Part shown: positions 16,436 through 25,571 of the stretch, in pieces
How the letters are laid out: each line of letters opens with the position of its first letter
Numbering within the stretch: position 1 is the first letter of the stretch
NCBI GenBank assembly: GCA_934754495.1
Contig: CAKVHW010000007.1
Location: 1 to 59,581 of the forward strand
From: an uncultured Clostridia bacterium
GTDB taxonomy: Bacteria > Bacillota > Clostridia > Christensenellales > UBA1242
DNA: 59,581 nt
Direction of reading: 5' to 3'
Notes under the pieces: generated by a model
The model's database searches: none
What the model was told of the DNA's origin: nothing
The model's input: the letters and a program-made list of their open reading frames with translations, nothing else
Made by a program: the position numbers and the translations under genes

Positions 16436-17566
16436 TTATTTTATATTTCTAAGACGTAAAACAATCTCTTTTAATACATCAACTAAAAAGTCACATTCTT
16501 CAAGAGTGTTGTATTTTCCAAGTGTAATTCTAAGTGAACTCTTTGCTAACTTTTCTGGTACTCCAATTGCGGTTAGAACATGCGAAGGTTCTAGCGAACC
16601 AGAAGAACATGCACTTCCACTTGATACACATATTCCCTTAAGGTCTAAATTAAATAAAAGTGCATCGCCACTAATTCCGTCAATAGAAACATTTATGTTG
16701 TTTGGAAGCCTGTGTTCCATACTGCCATTAACAGTGACACCGCTAATCTCGTTTGTAATTCTATATAAGGTGTGGTCTCTAAGTTGGCTAATTAATTCGT
16801 TGTCTAAGTCGTTTAATAATTCAATAGCCTTGCCAAGCCCAACAATGCCTGCCACATTTTCAGTGCCTGCACGGTGGTCACGTTCTTGATGTCCGCCCAA
16901 GATAAGTGGGTCGCACTTAACACCTTTTCTAATGTATAATGCACCAATTCCCTTTGGACCATATATTTTGTGTCCTGAAAGTGAAAGGCTATCTATATTC
17001 AATTTGTTTACATCAATATCAATATGCCCAATTGCTTGCACTGCATCTGTGTGAAAAATAATTTTGTGTGCCTTTGCAATTTTGCCGATTTTTTCTATTG
17101 GCTGAATAGTTCCTATTTCGTTGTTGGCAAACATTGTTGTAATTAATATTGTTCTGTCAGTAATTGAATTCTTCAATTTGTCGACATCAATTATGCCGTT
17201 TTTGTCAAAATCTATATATGTTATGTCAAAACCTTGCCTTTTTAATCTTTCAAGTGTATTAAGCACGGCAGGGTGTTCTATGGTGCTAGTTATTATGTGG
17301 TTGCCATTTTTTTTGTATGCATTTGCTATTCCCATAATTGCCAAGTTGTCACTTTCTGTTCCACCTGAAGTAAAATAAATTTCACTTGCATTGCAGTTTA
17401 AAAATTTGCTTACTTGACTTCTCGCATTTTCAATTGCACTGCGTGATTGCCTGCCTATGCTATATATGCTTGATGCATTTCCAAAATTATTTGTAATGTA
17501 TGGCATCATTGTATCAATTACGCGGTTGTCGGTTTTGGTGGTTGCACTATTATCAAAATACAACAT
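16436..17566 (-). CDS. Cysteine desulfurase (IscS/NifS-like)
   Basis: 376 residues from the ATG at 17566, which has AAGGAG eight bases upstream and gives the classic MLYFDNSATT start; an ORF extension to 17677 has no support. It is a PLP enzyme that takes sulfur from cysteine to form an enzyme persulfide. The PLP lysine is in SLSGHKIYGPKG near residue 200; the substrate His is in STIEHPAVL; the active Cys is in SSGSACSSGSLEPSH near 325. Placed directly before mnmA, it probably supplies sulfur for tRNA thiolation. No iscU or iscR is nearby. Confidence 0.95.
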   Translation of the reverse strand: MLYFDNSATTKTDNRVIDTMMPYITNNFGNASSIYSIGRQSRSAIENARSQVSKFLNCNASEIYFTSGGTESDNLAIMGIANAYKKNGNHIITSTIEHPAVLNTLERLKRQGFDITYIDFDKNGIIDVDKLKNSITDRTILITTMFANNEIGTIQPIEKIGKIAKAHKIIFHTDAVQAIGHIDIDVNKLNIDSLSLSGHKIYGPKGIGALYIRKGVKCDPLILGGHQERDHRAGTENVAGIVGLGKAIELLNDLDNELISQLRDHTLYRITNEISGVTVNGSMEHRLPNNINVSIDGISGDALLFNLDLKGICVSSGSACSSGSLEPSHVLTAIGVPEKLAKSSLRITLGKYNTLEECDFLVDVLKEIVLRLRNIK

Positions 17567-17713
17567 TTGTTTGCTCCTTATTATTTTACATAATAATATA
17601 TCAAAGTTTGGGTAATAAATCAATGTTATTAAAATAATTTGTTTTACATTTGATGTTTTTAGCAGTGTTGTTTTCAACCATCAAAATTCAATTTTATTGT
17701 TTGTTTAATTCAA

Positions 17714-17746
17714 TAAAAAACTCCAACTAGATTGTTGTTGGAGTAG
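17714..17746 (-). terminator. Terminator of the DUF2804 / fusion-gene operon
   Basis: ACTCCAAC / GTTGGAGT hairpin followed by a T-run on the minus strand. Confidence 0.8.
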
Positions 17747-17753
17747 TGTATAA

Positions 17754-18860
17754 TTACTTAAAACATTTTTTTATAAATTCTTTTTGTTGAATCATTGCTT
17801 CTTTTTCGTAATCGTTGCGTTCTATAGTGGTCATTTCGCTCATATATTTTCCTGTAATTTTATCAAAGGCAAGTGATGATAATGGCAAACCTTTGTTGAT
17901 AACCTTGCTAGGTGTACTTATAAAATATATATTTGGTTTAAAAATTTCGCAGTGCAAGTTGCCATTGTAATCAATGGTAGCAAGTGCTACGTTATAGTGC
18001 CCAGTGCTTTCGCCACCAACTTCATTTAGTTTTTTAATATATACATTTAGTAGATCTTGGTCGCTAAGTTCGTGCCCCTTAAAACGTCTAACCAAAACAC
18101 CTGGTTGGTCTTCTGGTTTAAATCTATCAACAATAAGACCACTGTCGTTGCTAATAACAGGTAACCTTGTAATTTGGTGATATGCTTTTGCCTTAATTAT
18201 TGCATTTTCATATTCATTTTTGCCGTTTTCTTCAATTTTTTCATCAACTTTAATTTCAGCAAGACTTGTGCAAGGAATATTATACTCACTGCAAATTTGT
18301 TTGTATATTTGTATTTTGCCTGCATTGGTTGATGCTATCAAAACTTTTTGTTCTTTGTTTAAAACTTTACAATCTTTTACTGTCCAAATCTCGGCAATTG
18401 GTTCGCTAAATGTGGCTTTGCCTTCGCTTATACGTTTTGCATAAGTGTCAATGGCAAGGCTAGGGTTTTCAAAATAGTGTACTAAATTTTTGTTTTCGGA
18501 TTGTCGTTTCAAAATTCTTTTCAATACGGTATCTTTGTCGTCTATAAAATTAACAACCACATACTTAGGCTTGTAATTATTTAATAGGGTGTATATATCT
18601 TGCCTTTCGCTTAACCTTGCATTTGTTGCATCTACTACTATTTCGTCTGTTTTCTCTATTGCTTTTAAGATTTCGTTGTGAAAATGTTTAAAAACGATTT
18701 CGTTGTCCGCTGTAGAATATTTTTTTCCAATTACACAAGTGTCGGCAAGTGATTGTCTTACGGTGTCAAGTTCTATTGTTTTTGCATTTTTTAAAATCGT
18801 GCTAGCAAAAGTTGATTTACCAGCCCCTGGTAGTCCTATTAACAGATATATTGTTTTCAT
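17754..18860 (-). CDS. Fusion: P-loop kinase domain + RdgB/Ham1-like NTP pyrophosphatase
   Basis: 368 residues with two enzymatic halves. Residues 1-165: an AAA_33/polynucleotide-kinase-like domain with Walker A GLPGAGKS (9-16), VVDATNARLSERQD as the Walker B/lid region, and VLKRILKRQ. Residues 172-368: an ITPase domain with IASTNAGKIQIYKQ, EENGKNEYENAIIKAKAY, ISNDSGLIVD and GKYMSEMTTIERND, i.e. the family's substrate-binding and metal motifs (Asp-Ser-Gly kept, first Asp of DDSG replaced by Asn). RdgB-type enzymes remove dITP/XTP. Both halves appear intact and joined in one frame with no frameshift. 16 bp after the DUF2804 gene, RBS AAGGAC. Confidence 0.85.
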   Translation of the reverse strand: MKTIYLLIGLPGAGKSTFASTILKNAKTIELDTVRQSLADTCVIGKKYSTADNEIVFKHFHNEILKAIEKTDEIVVDATNARLSERQDIYTLLNNYKPKYVVVNFIDDKDTVLKRILKRQSENKNLVHYFENPSLAIDTYAKRISEGKATFSEPIAEIWTVKDCKVLNKEQKVLIASTNAGKIQIYKQICSEYNIPCTSLAEIKVDEKIEENGKNEYENAIIKAKAYHQITRLPVISNDSGLIVDRFKPEDQPGVLVRRFKGHELSDQDLLNVYIKKLNEVGGESTGHYNVALATIDYNGNLHCEIFKPNIYFISTPSKVINKGLPLSSLAFDKITGKYMSEMTTIERNDYEKEAMIQQKEFIKKCFK

Positions 18861-18876
18861 TTGTTTGTCCTTATAA

Positions 18877-19911
18877 TTACCATTTGTTTTTTACTTTTTC
18901 AGCAAATGCTAAAAAATTTTTTAATTCAATTTTTTTGCCATTATCTAAAATAAAATAGCCATCAAAATATCCAAAAACTTGATGTTGGTTACTGGCAATA
19001 ATTAAAATATCGCTATTTGCGTGGCGGTCTAAAATAGGGGTAAAGTCCATTTCAAACCTGCCGTCACTTGATGAGAATGTCCAAGGTGACATAAAGTCAT
19101 CTTTGCCATTTTTTAGTTTTGGAATATTAAATTTCACATCTTCTAATTTGTGTGCAACTCCGTCATAAAAAACCATATTTTCACTGGCTTTACTGGTGTC
19201 GCCAAAACCATAGCCAATATTAAATCCAACTTCGTGTCCGTCTACAATGCCACAACCTGCACCCCAAAACCATGTGTTTTTGTAAGTCCATACACCACGT
19301 CCCCAGTCTAGAATTGCACGTGTATCATTGTCATTAAAGTTGTATACTTTTTCACCTATTTTTACAGAACCGCTTGCCTTAAACCCAACAATTTTTTGAT
19401 TGTAATAAAATGCGGTTTTTTTCTTATGGAATGGAGTAATAATAACCATGCTGTCTTTAGGAGTATCGGTTAAAACAAAGTCGCAAGTAATGTCTTTTTT
19501 ATTAATAAAGTTTTTAAGCCAAACCTTAATAATTCTTGTTTTGCCATCGTTTTTAATTGAAAACAAATAGTTTTTGTGTCTTACTTCAACATCGCCAATC
19601 TCGCTTGTTGGTGGTAAATTTGTTTTGCAAAGTGTCATGAATTTCATTGGAGATACGGTCTTTTCGGTTTTGTTTTCAAAGTCTAAAAAACTAATTGAAT
19701 TTAGCCCCATATATGAGTTGTCATCAACAGTAATTGCAACGCCAAATTTATTGTTGTAAATAAGGTAGTAATCCCATTCTTTTATTCTAAGTTTGCCTGC
19801 CTTTATGGCTTTGCGGTCATAGGTTTTAATTAGGCTTTTAGCATAACCACATTCTACTAAATGCCCCTTTTCGTCAAGTAAATTTCCACTTCTTGTTACT
19901 TCGTTTTGCAT
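18877..19911 (-). CDS. DUF2804 family protein
   Basis: 344 residues. The family core is recognisable: DTRAILDWGRGVWTYKNTWFWGAGCG and VGFNIGYGFGDTS, preceded by a DITPFHKKK-like segment (VIITPFHKKKTAFYYNQK). It has no signal peptide or membrane helix; beta-rich, probably cytoplasmic. The fold resembles lipocalin-like hydroxyneurosporene-synthase relatives, but no biochemical function is established. It is first in a two-gene operon with the kinase-ITPase fusion. GGGG lies upstream of the ATG. Confidence 0.85.
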   Translation of the reverse strand: MQNEVTRSGNLLDEKGHLVECGYAKSLIKTYDRKAIKAGKLRIKEWDYYLIYNNKFGVAITVDDNSYMGLNSISFLDFENKTEKTVSPMKFMTLCKTNLPPTSEIGDVEVRHKNYLFSIKNDGKTRIIKVWLKNFINKKDITCDFVLTDTPKDSMVIITPFHKKKTAFYYNQKIVGFKASGSVKIGEKVYNFNDNDTRAILDWGRGVWTYKNTWFWGAGCGIVDGHEVGFNIGYGFGDTSKASENMVFYDGVAHKLEDVKFNIPKLKNGKDDFMSPWTFSSSDGRFEMDFTPILDRHANSDILIIASNQHQVFGYFDGYFILDNGKKIELKNFLAFAEKVKNKW

Positions 19912-20148
19912 AATTTCCCCCTAAAAATTTAGTTTTACAAAAGTAAGTATAAATTACAAGTTATATTTATATATAAAATAACACAAAATTATAAAAAATA
20001 AAAACAATTTATAGGTTTTGAAACCTACTAAAAATAATTCTACAACTTTTTTAAAAGTGTACAAAATTAATTTTTTAATGCAGTAATTTAGTTGATAAAA
20101 ATTTTAAACACTAGTACAATATTATTGAAAATTAAAAAGGAGTAAAAA

Positions 20149-20736
20149 ATGAAAAAGTTTTTTAAAGAAGTTAAAGTTTTGTCATTGCTTGATTCACTTT
20201 TGGCTGTAGTATTTGGTGTTCTTATGATATGTTGCACCGATTTTACTAAGGAAACAATTGTATACCTTTTTGCATCGCTATTGCTAGTAATTGGTGTAGT
20301 AAAGGTAATAAATTATTTCTTGTATGGTCTAGAACCTTTTGGCTTTATTTTTGGTATTGCAGATGTGGCTATGAGTATTGTGTTCTTTGCCAATGCTCAA
20401 AGTATTGTAAACTCAAATATCATTGGGGTAGTATTTGGTGTCGTGTTGATTGTGAAAAGTTTGTTTGAAATGCAACAATCATTCGACCTTCGCCGTATGG
20501 GTTCTAATTACTGGTGGCTTGATACAATTATGGCTGGCTGTGTGCTAGCATTTGCAATTTCTGTTGTTGCTAATCCAGCAAACGAAGTAGTTTTGTTTAT
20601 CCTTCTTGGTGCCGCATTAATTATTGATGGAATTATGGGCTTTGTTGATACTTTGGTTGTTTCTGCTAAAGTTAAAAAGACCAGAAAAACCCTTGAAGAT
20701 TTATTTAAAAGAGACGATACAACAATTGAAATGTAA
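20149..20736 (+). CDS. DUF308 (HdeD-like) multi-pass membrane protein
   Basis: 195 residues with six predicted membrane helices in pairs and very few charged loops; residues such as LLDSLLAVVFGVLMI, LFASLLLVIGVVKVI and GAALIIDGIMGFVDTL follow the DUF308 pattern. HdeD in E. coli is linked to acid resistance, but the molecular role is unknown. The C-terminal 25 residues are charged and cytoplasmic. AAGGAG precedes the ATG; its own terminator follows. The 237 bp upstream (19912-20148) is AT-rich with no gene. Confidence 0.85.
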   Translation: MKKFFKEVKVLSLLDSLLAVVFGVLMICCTDFTKETIVYLFASLLLVIGVVKVINYFLYGLEPFGFIFGIADVAMSIVFFANAQSIVNSNIIGVVFGVVLIVKSLFEMQQSFDLRRMGSNYWWLDTIMAGCVLAFAISVVANPANEVVLFILLGAALIIDGIMGFVDTLVVSAKVKKTRKTLEDLFKRDDTTIEM

Positions 20737-20738
20737 CA

Positions 20739-20768
20739 AAAAAATCAGTAGCAATACTGATTTTTTTT
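20739..20768 (+). terminator. Terminator after DUF308 gene
   Basis: AATCAGTA / TACTGATT with a GCAA loop, followed by eight T. Confidence 0.85.
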
Positions 20769-20851
20769 GTAATTTTATTTGAAAAAATATTTGACTTTTA
20801 AATTTTTATTTTGTACTATCAATGATAGTTTTTAAGTAAGGAGATGGTATT

Positions 20852-21175
20852 ATGGCAAATAAATCTAAAAAAACTTCTACTACTACAAGTACATCAAGTT
20901 CTAGAAGTAGCAATGCTTGGGGTTTAAACAAAATCTCAATGTACATTATTTGTGCTGTTGCTATTATCTACCTTGTATCTATGATTTGCTCACTTGCAGG
21001 TGTTAGCCTAAAAGTTGTTAGCGCATTACAAGGTTTGGCTACAGCTATTATGATTTGTATTGTTGCTGTTTTGGCTTGGCGTTATGTTGCTAAAAAACAA
21101 ACTGTTTGGAAAGTTTTGTACATCGTTTGTTTGTTGGTAGTTATTGCTGGTGTAATTATTCCACTAGTTAAATAA
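20852..21175 (+). CDS. Small three-helix membrane protein
   Basis: 107 residues. The first 20 are Ser/Thr/Lys-rich and would be cytoplasmic; then three hydrophobic helices (MYIICAVAIIYLVSMIC, VVSALQGLATAIMICIVAVLAW, VLYIVCLLVVIAGVIIPL). No family recognised. AAGGAG precedes the ATG. It stands alone between two terminators. Confidence 0.65.
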   Translation: MANKSKKTSTTTSTSSSRSSNAWGLNKISMYIICAVAIIYLVSMICSLAGVSLKVVSALQGLATAIMICIVAVLAWRYVAKKQTVWKVLYIVCLLVVIAGVIIPLVK

Positions 21176-21188
21176 TTGAATTTGATAA

Positions 21189-21224
21189 TAAAAAAATCGG
21201 CTTTTAATTTTAGCCGATTTTTTT
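21189..21224. terminator. Bidirectional terminator
   Basis: AAAATCGGCT / AGCCGATTTT hairpin with T-runs on both strands, between converging genes. Confidence 0.85.
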
Positions 21225-21228
21225 GTTT

Positions 21229-21879
21229 TTATTTTGCTTTATATAATGCATAATATGTTACTTTAATGCTTGAAGAAGTGTTTCCTTTGGTTGTTTCAAT
21301 AGCCTTTTTAAATTTGATTTCTAGTGTATAACTTGAAGTAGGAAGTTTGCTACTAGAAGTACTATCTAGGCTTGAAGAGTAGTGGAATGTGTCACCATTG
21401 TAGTGCTTAAAGTAAATTTTTTCACTATCGCTATTTGCACCTGTAGAAATAATGTATTCAGCAGGTTTTGTTTCACCTTTTTGTGTAACAGAATATGTTG
21501 TGCTATTTACGGCAACTTTTTGATTTTTTTCTGTGTCAAAAACAAACTTTAAAGAAGTAATATTGGTTGTTTTTAATGCATTATTTGCTTTGGTGTTGAT
21601 AAGCGATAGGGCATTGCTACCATTTTTAACACTACTAGATGTGAGTTCTAGTGTAGAATCCCAGTCAATCTGGTCAAAGTATTTCACAAGCAAATCATCA
21701 AAGGCAATTTCGTTGCGTTCTAATGTGTATTTTGTGTTGCTGGCATTGCTAATTCCGCTAAATTCAAATGTTTTACCCCAAGGTTTTACATATGTTGTTC
21801 CGCAAGAAGCAAGCAAAACCATAGACAAACACACCAAACATACAGCAAATACCATGCTAGAGAATTTTTTAGTTTTCAT
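21229..21879 (-). CDS. Putative lipoprotein
   Basis: 216 residues. A signal peptide with lipobox LLASC places the mature N-terminal Cys at about residue 26, so the protein should be attached to the outer face of the membrane. The mature part is Ser/Thr-rich and beta-stranded, with no recognised domain. It has the shape of small lipoproteins of clostridial genomes that have no known function. AAGGGG precedes the ATG. Single gene, divergent from the metal-resistance operon. Confidence 0.75.
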   Translation of the reverse strand: MKTKKFSSMVFAVCLVCLSMVLLASCGTTYVKPWGKTFEFSGISNASNTKYTLERNEIAFDDLLVKYFDQIDWDSTLELTSSSVKNGSNALSLINTKANNALKTTNITSLKFVFDTEKNQKVAVNSTTYSVTQKGETKPAEYIISTGANSDSEKIYFKHYNGDTFHYSSSLDSTSSSKLPTSSYTLEIKFKKAIETTKGNTSSSIKVTYYALYKAK

Positions 21880-22013
21880 TTTTTGTCCCCTTAAAATTGT
21901 TTAAAAGTTAGTATTTATATTATACATATATTAATTATTTTAGCAAACTTTTTAACCATGTTTTGACACCAAAAATTAAATTTTAAAAAATACATAAATG
22001 TGCGAAAAAATGC

Positions 22014-22070
22014 TTGACAGTTGAATGGTTGTTCAATTATAATACAGTCGATAGTTGAATAATAATTCAA
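22014..22070 (+). promoter_or_regulatory. Promoter and two operators of the metal-efflux operon
   Basis: Consensus promoter TTGACA 22014-22019, 18-bp spacer, TATAAT 22038-22043. Two ArsR-type inverted repeats: TTGAA..TTCAA at 22021-22036, filling the spacer between the boxes, and the perfect TTGAATAATAATTCAA at 22055-22070 just downstream. Repressor bound there would block polymerase; metal binding would release it. Confidence 0.8.
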
Positions 22071-22098
22071 TCGTTATTTGCATATAATAGGAGTAAAT

Positions 22099-22467
22099 AT
22101 GGGAAAATATGAAGCGATGTGTGATTGTGAAGTAATCCACACCGATAAGGTGAATAAGGCTAAGGCGACAATGCTAGATGAGGACATACTACTTACAATT
22201 GCCGACTTTTATAAGGCTTTAAGTGATAGCACACGTATTAAAATTATAAACTTGCTTGAAAAAAACGAGCTATGTGTGTGTGACATTTCTAGTGTGCTTA
22301 ACATGACTAAATCTGCTGTTTCACACCAACTTAAGAATTTAAGAGAACTTAATCTTATTAAAAGTCGCAAGGTTGGGAAAGAAGTGTGGTACACACTTGC
22401 CGATGAACATGTTAGTGAGGTTTTTGATATTAGCCTAGAGCATATTATGGAGAAGGAAAATGATTAG
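22099..22467 (+). CDS. cadC: CadC-type metal-sensing ArsR repressor
   Basis: 122 residues from the ATG at 22099 (AGGAG upstream; an earlier ATG at 22078 has none). Winged helix with the metal-site segment ELCVCDIS and recognition helix TKSAVSHQLKNLREL. An N-terminal CDCEVIH matches the extra cysteine arm that CadC uses to bind Cd, Pb or Zn together with the CxC. It probably represses its own operon through the two operators at 22021-22070. Its end overlaps the ATPase start by eight bases, so the two are translated together. Confidence 0.92.
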   Translation: MGKYEAMCDCEVIHTDKVNKAKATMLDEDILLTIADFYKALSDSTRIKIINLLEKNELCVCDISSVLNMTKSAVSHQLKNLRELNLIKSRKVGKEVWYTLADEHVSEVFDISLEHIMEKEND

Positions 22468-24535
22468 AAAATTTAAAATAGAGGGTCTTGATTGTCCTAA
22501 TTGTGCTAAGGCATTAGAAGGTGAAATTAACAAACTTAGTTCGGTTAAGTCAGCTAAAATCAACTTTGTTAAGGCATATATTGAAATTGAAGCCGATGAC
22601 ATGGATTTGGCTTTAAACGATGCAATAGATATTGCTAGAAAAGTTGAGCCAGATGCAACAATTGTGGTAGGTGATAAAAAACATAAAAGAGTTAACAAAA
22701 GTTTTGTAATTGATACAACATGCTTGCTACTGGGTATAGTAATTGCAGTGCTACTATTTACATTAAAACCAACGACTTGGTTATATTGGACAATGTTTGT
22801 TGTAAGTGCGTTGTTGATGGGTTATAAGGTTTACTTAAAAGCATTTAACCTATTAACAAAAGGCATTGTTAACGAAAACTTGCTGGTGACCATATCTGTA
22901 ATAGGAGCAACCGCAGTGGGCGAGCATTTTGACGGACTAATGGTTGTTGCATTGTATTCAATCGGTAAAATCTTAGAAGGTCTTGCACTTGATAAATCTA
23001 AAAAATCAATCGAAGAACTTACAAACATTCGTCCAGAGTTTGCAATTGTTGTAGACGAAAACGACATTGAAAAACGTGTTGAACCAAGCCAAATCCAAAT
23101 TGGTGATACACTTGTTGTAAGAGCCGGTGAAAAGGTGGCAGTAGATGGTGTTGTTGTAAAAGGTCAAGTTAGCCTTAACACACAAAGCTTAACAGGTGAA
23201 AGTTTGCCACAATTTGTTAAGGAAGAAGATGAAATTTTTTCGGGTTCAATTGTGCTAGACGGTGTTGTGTATGTTATGGCTACAAAAACTTATGTAAATA
23301 GCACTGTAAGTAAAATATTGGATCTTATTGAAAATGCAAGCGACAAAAAGGCAAAAACTGAAACTGTTATTTCCAAAATGTCTAAATGGTACACTCTTGG
23401 AGTTATGGCTTTGGCGGTTGTTGTTTGGGGGATTGTTTGGGCTGTTACTAAAAATATAAATACCGCAATCTATCGTGGTTTAATTTTCCTTGTTGTGTCT
23501 TGCCCTTGCGCATTTGCAATTTCTGTTCCACTTGCTTACTTCTCAGGAATTGGCAATGCAAGTAAAGATGGTATTCTTATTAAAGGTTCTAATTACCTAG
23601 ACGTGCTAGCTAATATTGATATGATTGCTTTTGATAAAACAGGCACACTTACAACTGGCGAATTCGAGATTACAAGTGTTGAGCCAAAAAAAGTAGAGTT
23701 CTCGGCTGATGACATTGTTTATTTTGCTAGTCTTGGCGAACAATATTCTAATCACCCACTAGCAAAGGCAATTGTTAAAAACAACACACAAAAACTAAAA
23801 AAAGTAAATGACGTTAAAGAAGTTGCCGGTGAAGGTGTTTATTATACTTTTAATGGTGAAAAATACTTTGTTGGTAGAAAGAATAAAGATAATCAAAACA
23901 CTATGGTTGAAGTATATAAAGGAGATGTTCTTATTGGTGAAATTATGCTTCGTGACGAAGTTAAGGACACATCAATCGCCACAATGGAACACTTGCATGC
24001 TATGGGTGTAAAAACCGCAATGTTGTCTGGTGACAATGGTGAGATTGTTGATAGGGTGGCAGGTGAAATTGGCGTTCAGGAAGCACACTCAAAACTTTTG
24101 CCAGAAGATAAATTCAAGTGGCTTGAAAATAAAAAAGCAGAAGGCTTTAAAATTGGTTATGTTGGTGACGGTATAAATGATGCACCATCGTTGACACTTG
24201 CCGATGTTGGAATTAGCATGGGCTTAAATGGAAGTAGTGCAAGTATTGAAGCAAGTGATATTGTTATTGCCAACGACAATCCTGAAAAGATTGTAGACGG
24301 AATTAAAATATCAAAATACACTCGCAAAATTGTGTGGGAAAACATAATTTTGTCAGCAGTAATTAAGGTTACATTCTTAACTCTTGGTGCATTTGGTGTT
24401 ACTGGAATGCTAAGTGCTGTTATTGCCGATGTTGGTGTAACTGTGGTTGCAATTCTAAACTCGCTAAGAGCACTAAGATATTCGCCAAGAAAGAATGCAA
24501 AACGCTTAGAACATTCACACGAATATCAACATTAA
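22460..24535 (+). CDS. cadA: Zn/Cd/Pb-type P1B ATPase efflux pump
   Basis: 691 residues. One N-terminal heavy-metal domain with GLDCPNC (residues 9-15); membrane ion-binding CPC in VVSCPCAFAISVP near 347; phosphorylation site DKTGTLT near 391; TGES actuator motif; SNHPLAKAI with the HP motif; GDGINDAPSL hinge. DVGVTVVAILNSLRA in the last helix carries the Asp typical of Zn/Cd/Pb rather than Cu pumps. It exports divalent soft metals at ATP cost. The His-rich tail EHSHEYQH may bind metal. Terminator follows. Confidence 0.93.
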   Translation: MIRKFKIEGLDCPNCAKALEGEINKLSSVKSAKINFVKAYIEIEADDMDLALNDAIDIARKVEPDATIVVGDKKHKRVNKSFVIDTTCLLLGIVIAVLLFTLKPTTWLYWTMFVVSALLMGYKVYLKAFNLLTKGIVNENLLVTISVIGATAVGEHFDGLMVVALYSIGKILEGLALDKSKKSIEELTNIRPEFAIVVDENDIEKRVEPSQIQIGDTLVVRAGEKVAVDGVVVKGQVSLNTQSLTGESLPQFVKEEDEIFSGSIVLDGVVYVMATKTYVNSTVSKILDLIENASDKKAKTETVISKMSKWYTLGVMALAVVVWGIVWAVTKNINTAIYRGLIFLVVSCPCAFAISVPLAYFSGIGNASKDGILIKGSNYLDVLANIDMIAFDKTGTLTTGEFEITSVEPKKVEFSADDIVYFASLGEQYSNHPLAKAIVKNNTQKLKKVNDVKEVAGEGVYYTFNGEKYFVGRKNKDNQNTMVEVYKGDVLIGEIMLRDEVKDTSIATMEHLHAMGVKTAMLSGDNGEIVDRVAGEIGVQEAHSKLLPEDKFKWLENKKAEGFKIGYVGDGINDAPSLTLADVGISMGLNGSSASIEASDIVIANDNPEKIVDGIKISKYTRKIVWENIILSAVIKVTFLTLGAFGVTGMLSAVIADVGVTVVAILNSLRALRYSPRKNAKRLEHSHEYQH

Positions 24536-24542
24536 AAATATA

Positions 24543-24580
24543 AATGACATCTTAAAAGTTTTTAAGGTGCCATTTTTTTA
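24543..24580 (+). terminator. Terminator of the metal-efflux operon
   Basis: AATGACATCTTAAAA with TTTTAAGGTGCCATT (one mismatch, one G-U) and a T-run. Confidence 0.75.
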
Positions 24581-24664
24581 TTTTAAAGTGGTTAATTTGT
24601 AAATTTTTAATGCGAAAACTTTTATAATGTGATATAGTAATAAAAAGTGCATTGGGGGATATGT

Positions 24665-25474
24665 ATGGAAAAAACAACAATAGCGATATGTTATGATTTT
24701 GATAAAACACTTGCAACAACCAACATGCAGGCATTTTCGTTTATTCCAAGGCTTAATTACAACGAGCAAGATTTTTGGGCGAAGTGTCGAGAATTTTCTA
24801 ATAAATATGGTGCGGATTCAACATTAACATACATGCGTGTTATGATTGACGAATGTGAGAAAAATGGTATAAAACTAACTCACGATTATCTAAAACAAAT
24901 GGGTAAAAATATTGAGTTTTTTAGTGGTGTGACAACATGGTTTGATAGAATTAACAAATATGCTGAAAGTAAAAACGTAAACCTAGAACACTACATTATT
25001 TCGAGCGGAAATAAAGAGATTGTTGAAGGCTGTAAAATATATAATAAGTTTAAACGGGTTTTTGCGTCAGAGTATGTTTACAATGATGAAGGAATAGCGT
25101 ATTGGCCTAAAAATATAATAAATTTTACTTTAAAAACACAATACTTGTTTAGAATTTGTAAAGGTACAACCGAACTAACTGACGAAACAACCGTAAATGA
25201 TAGAGTAGATAAAAAACATGTTGAATTTAGAAACATGATATATATTGGTGACGGTCTAAACGACATTCCTTGTATGGCTCTAATTAAGGAAAAAGGTGGC
25301 ACTGCCATTTCAGTTTATCCAAAGGGAAATGAAGCGATTAGTGCAAAACTTCTTAGAGATAATAGGGTAAATTATGCTTGCGAAAGCGACTATTCTAAAG
25401 GCTCTAAAATTGAAAGCCTATTAAAACTAATAATAGACTCTTGTGTAATGCGTGAAAAATCTATTAACGAATAG
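24665..25474 (+). CDS. HAD-superfamily phosphatase
   Basis: 269 residues from the ATG at 24665; GGGGG lies six bases before it, while a GTG at 24647 overlaps that site. The HAD motif I is CYDFDKTLATT (nucleophile Asp 10, acid Asp 12), motif II HYIISSGNKE, motif IV YIGDGLNDIPCM. The long cap domain between motifs I and II (about 100 residues) resembles phosphoserine-phosphatase-like members. Substrate unknown. Single gene with its own terminator. Confidence 0.85.
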   Translation: MEKTTIAICYDFDKTLATTNMQAFSFIPRLNYNEQDFWAKCREFSNKYGADSTLTYMRVMIDECEKNGIKLTHDYLKQMGKNIEFFSGVTTWFDRINKYAESKNVNLEHYIISSGNKEIVEGCKIYNKFKRVFASEYVYNDEGIAYWPKNIINFTLKTQYLFRICKGTTELTDETTVNDRVDKKHVEFRNMIYIGDGLNDIPCMALIKEKGGTAISVYPKGNEAISAKLLRDNRVNYACESDYSKGSKIESLLKLIIDSCVMREKSINE

Positions 25475-25511
25475 GTGCAAATATAAAAAGTGTTTAAATA
25501 AAAATCTATAA

Positions 25512-25547
25512 TAAAAAAACTCTGTCAATCAAGATAGAGTTTTTTGT
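25512..25547. terminator. Bidirectional terminator
   Basis: AACTCTGTC / GATAGAGTT hairpin with T-runs on both strands, between the converging HAD and cardiolipin synthase genes. Confidence 0.85.
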
Positions 25548-25571
25548 TTTTCTTTTGGTTTAACATCGTGA

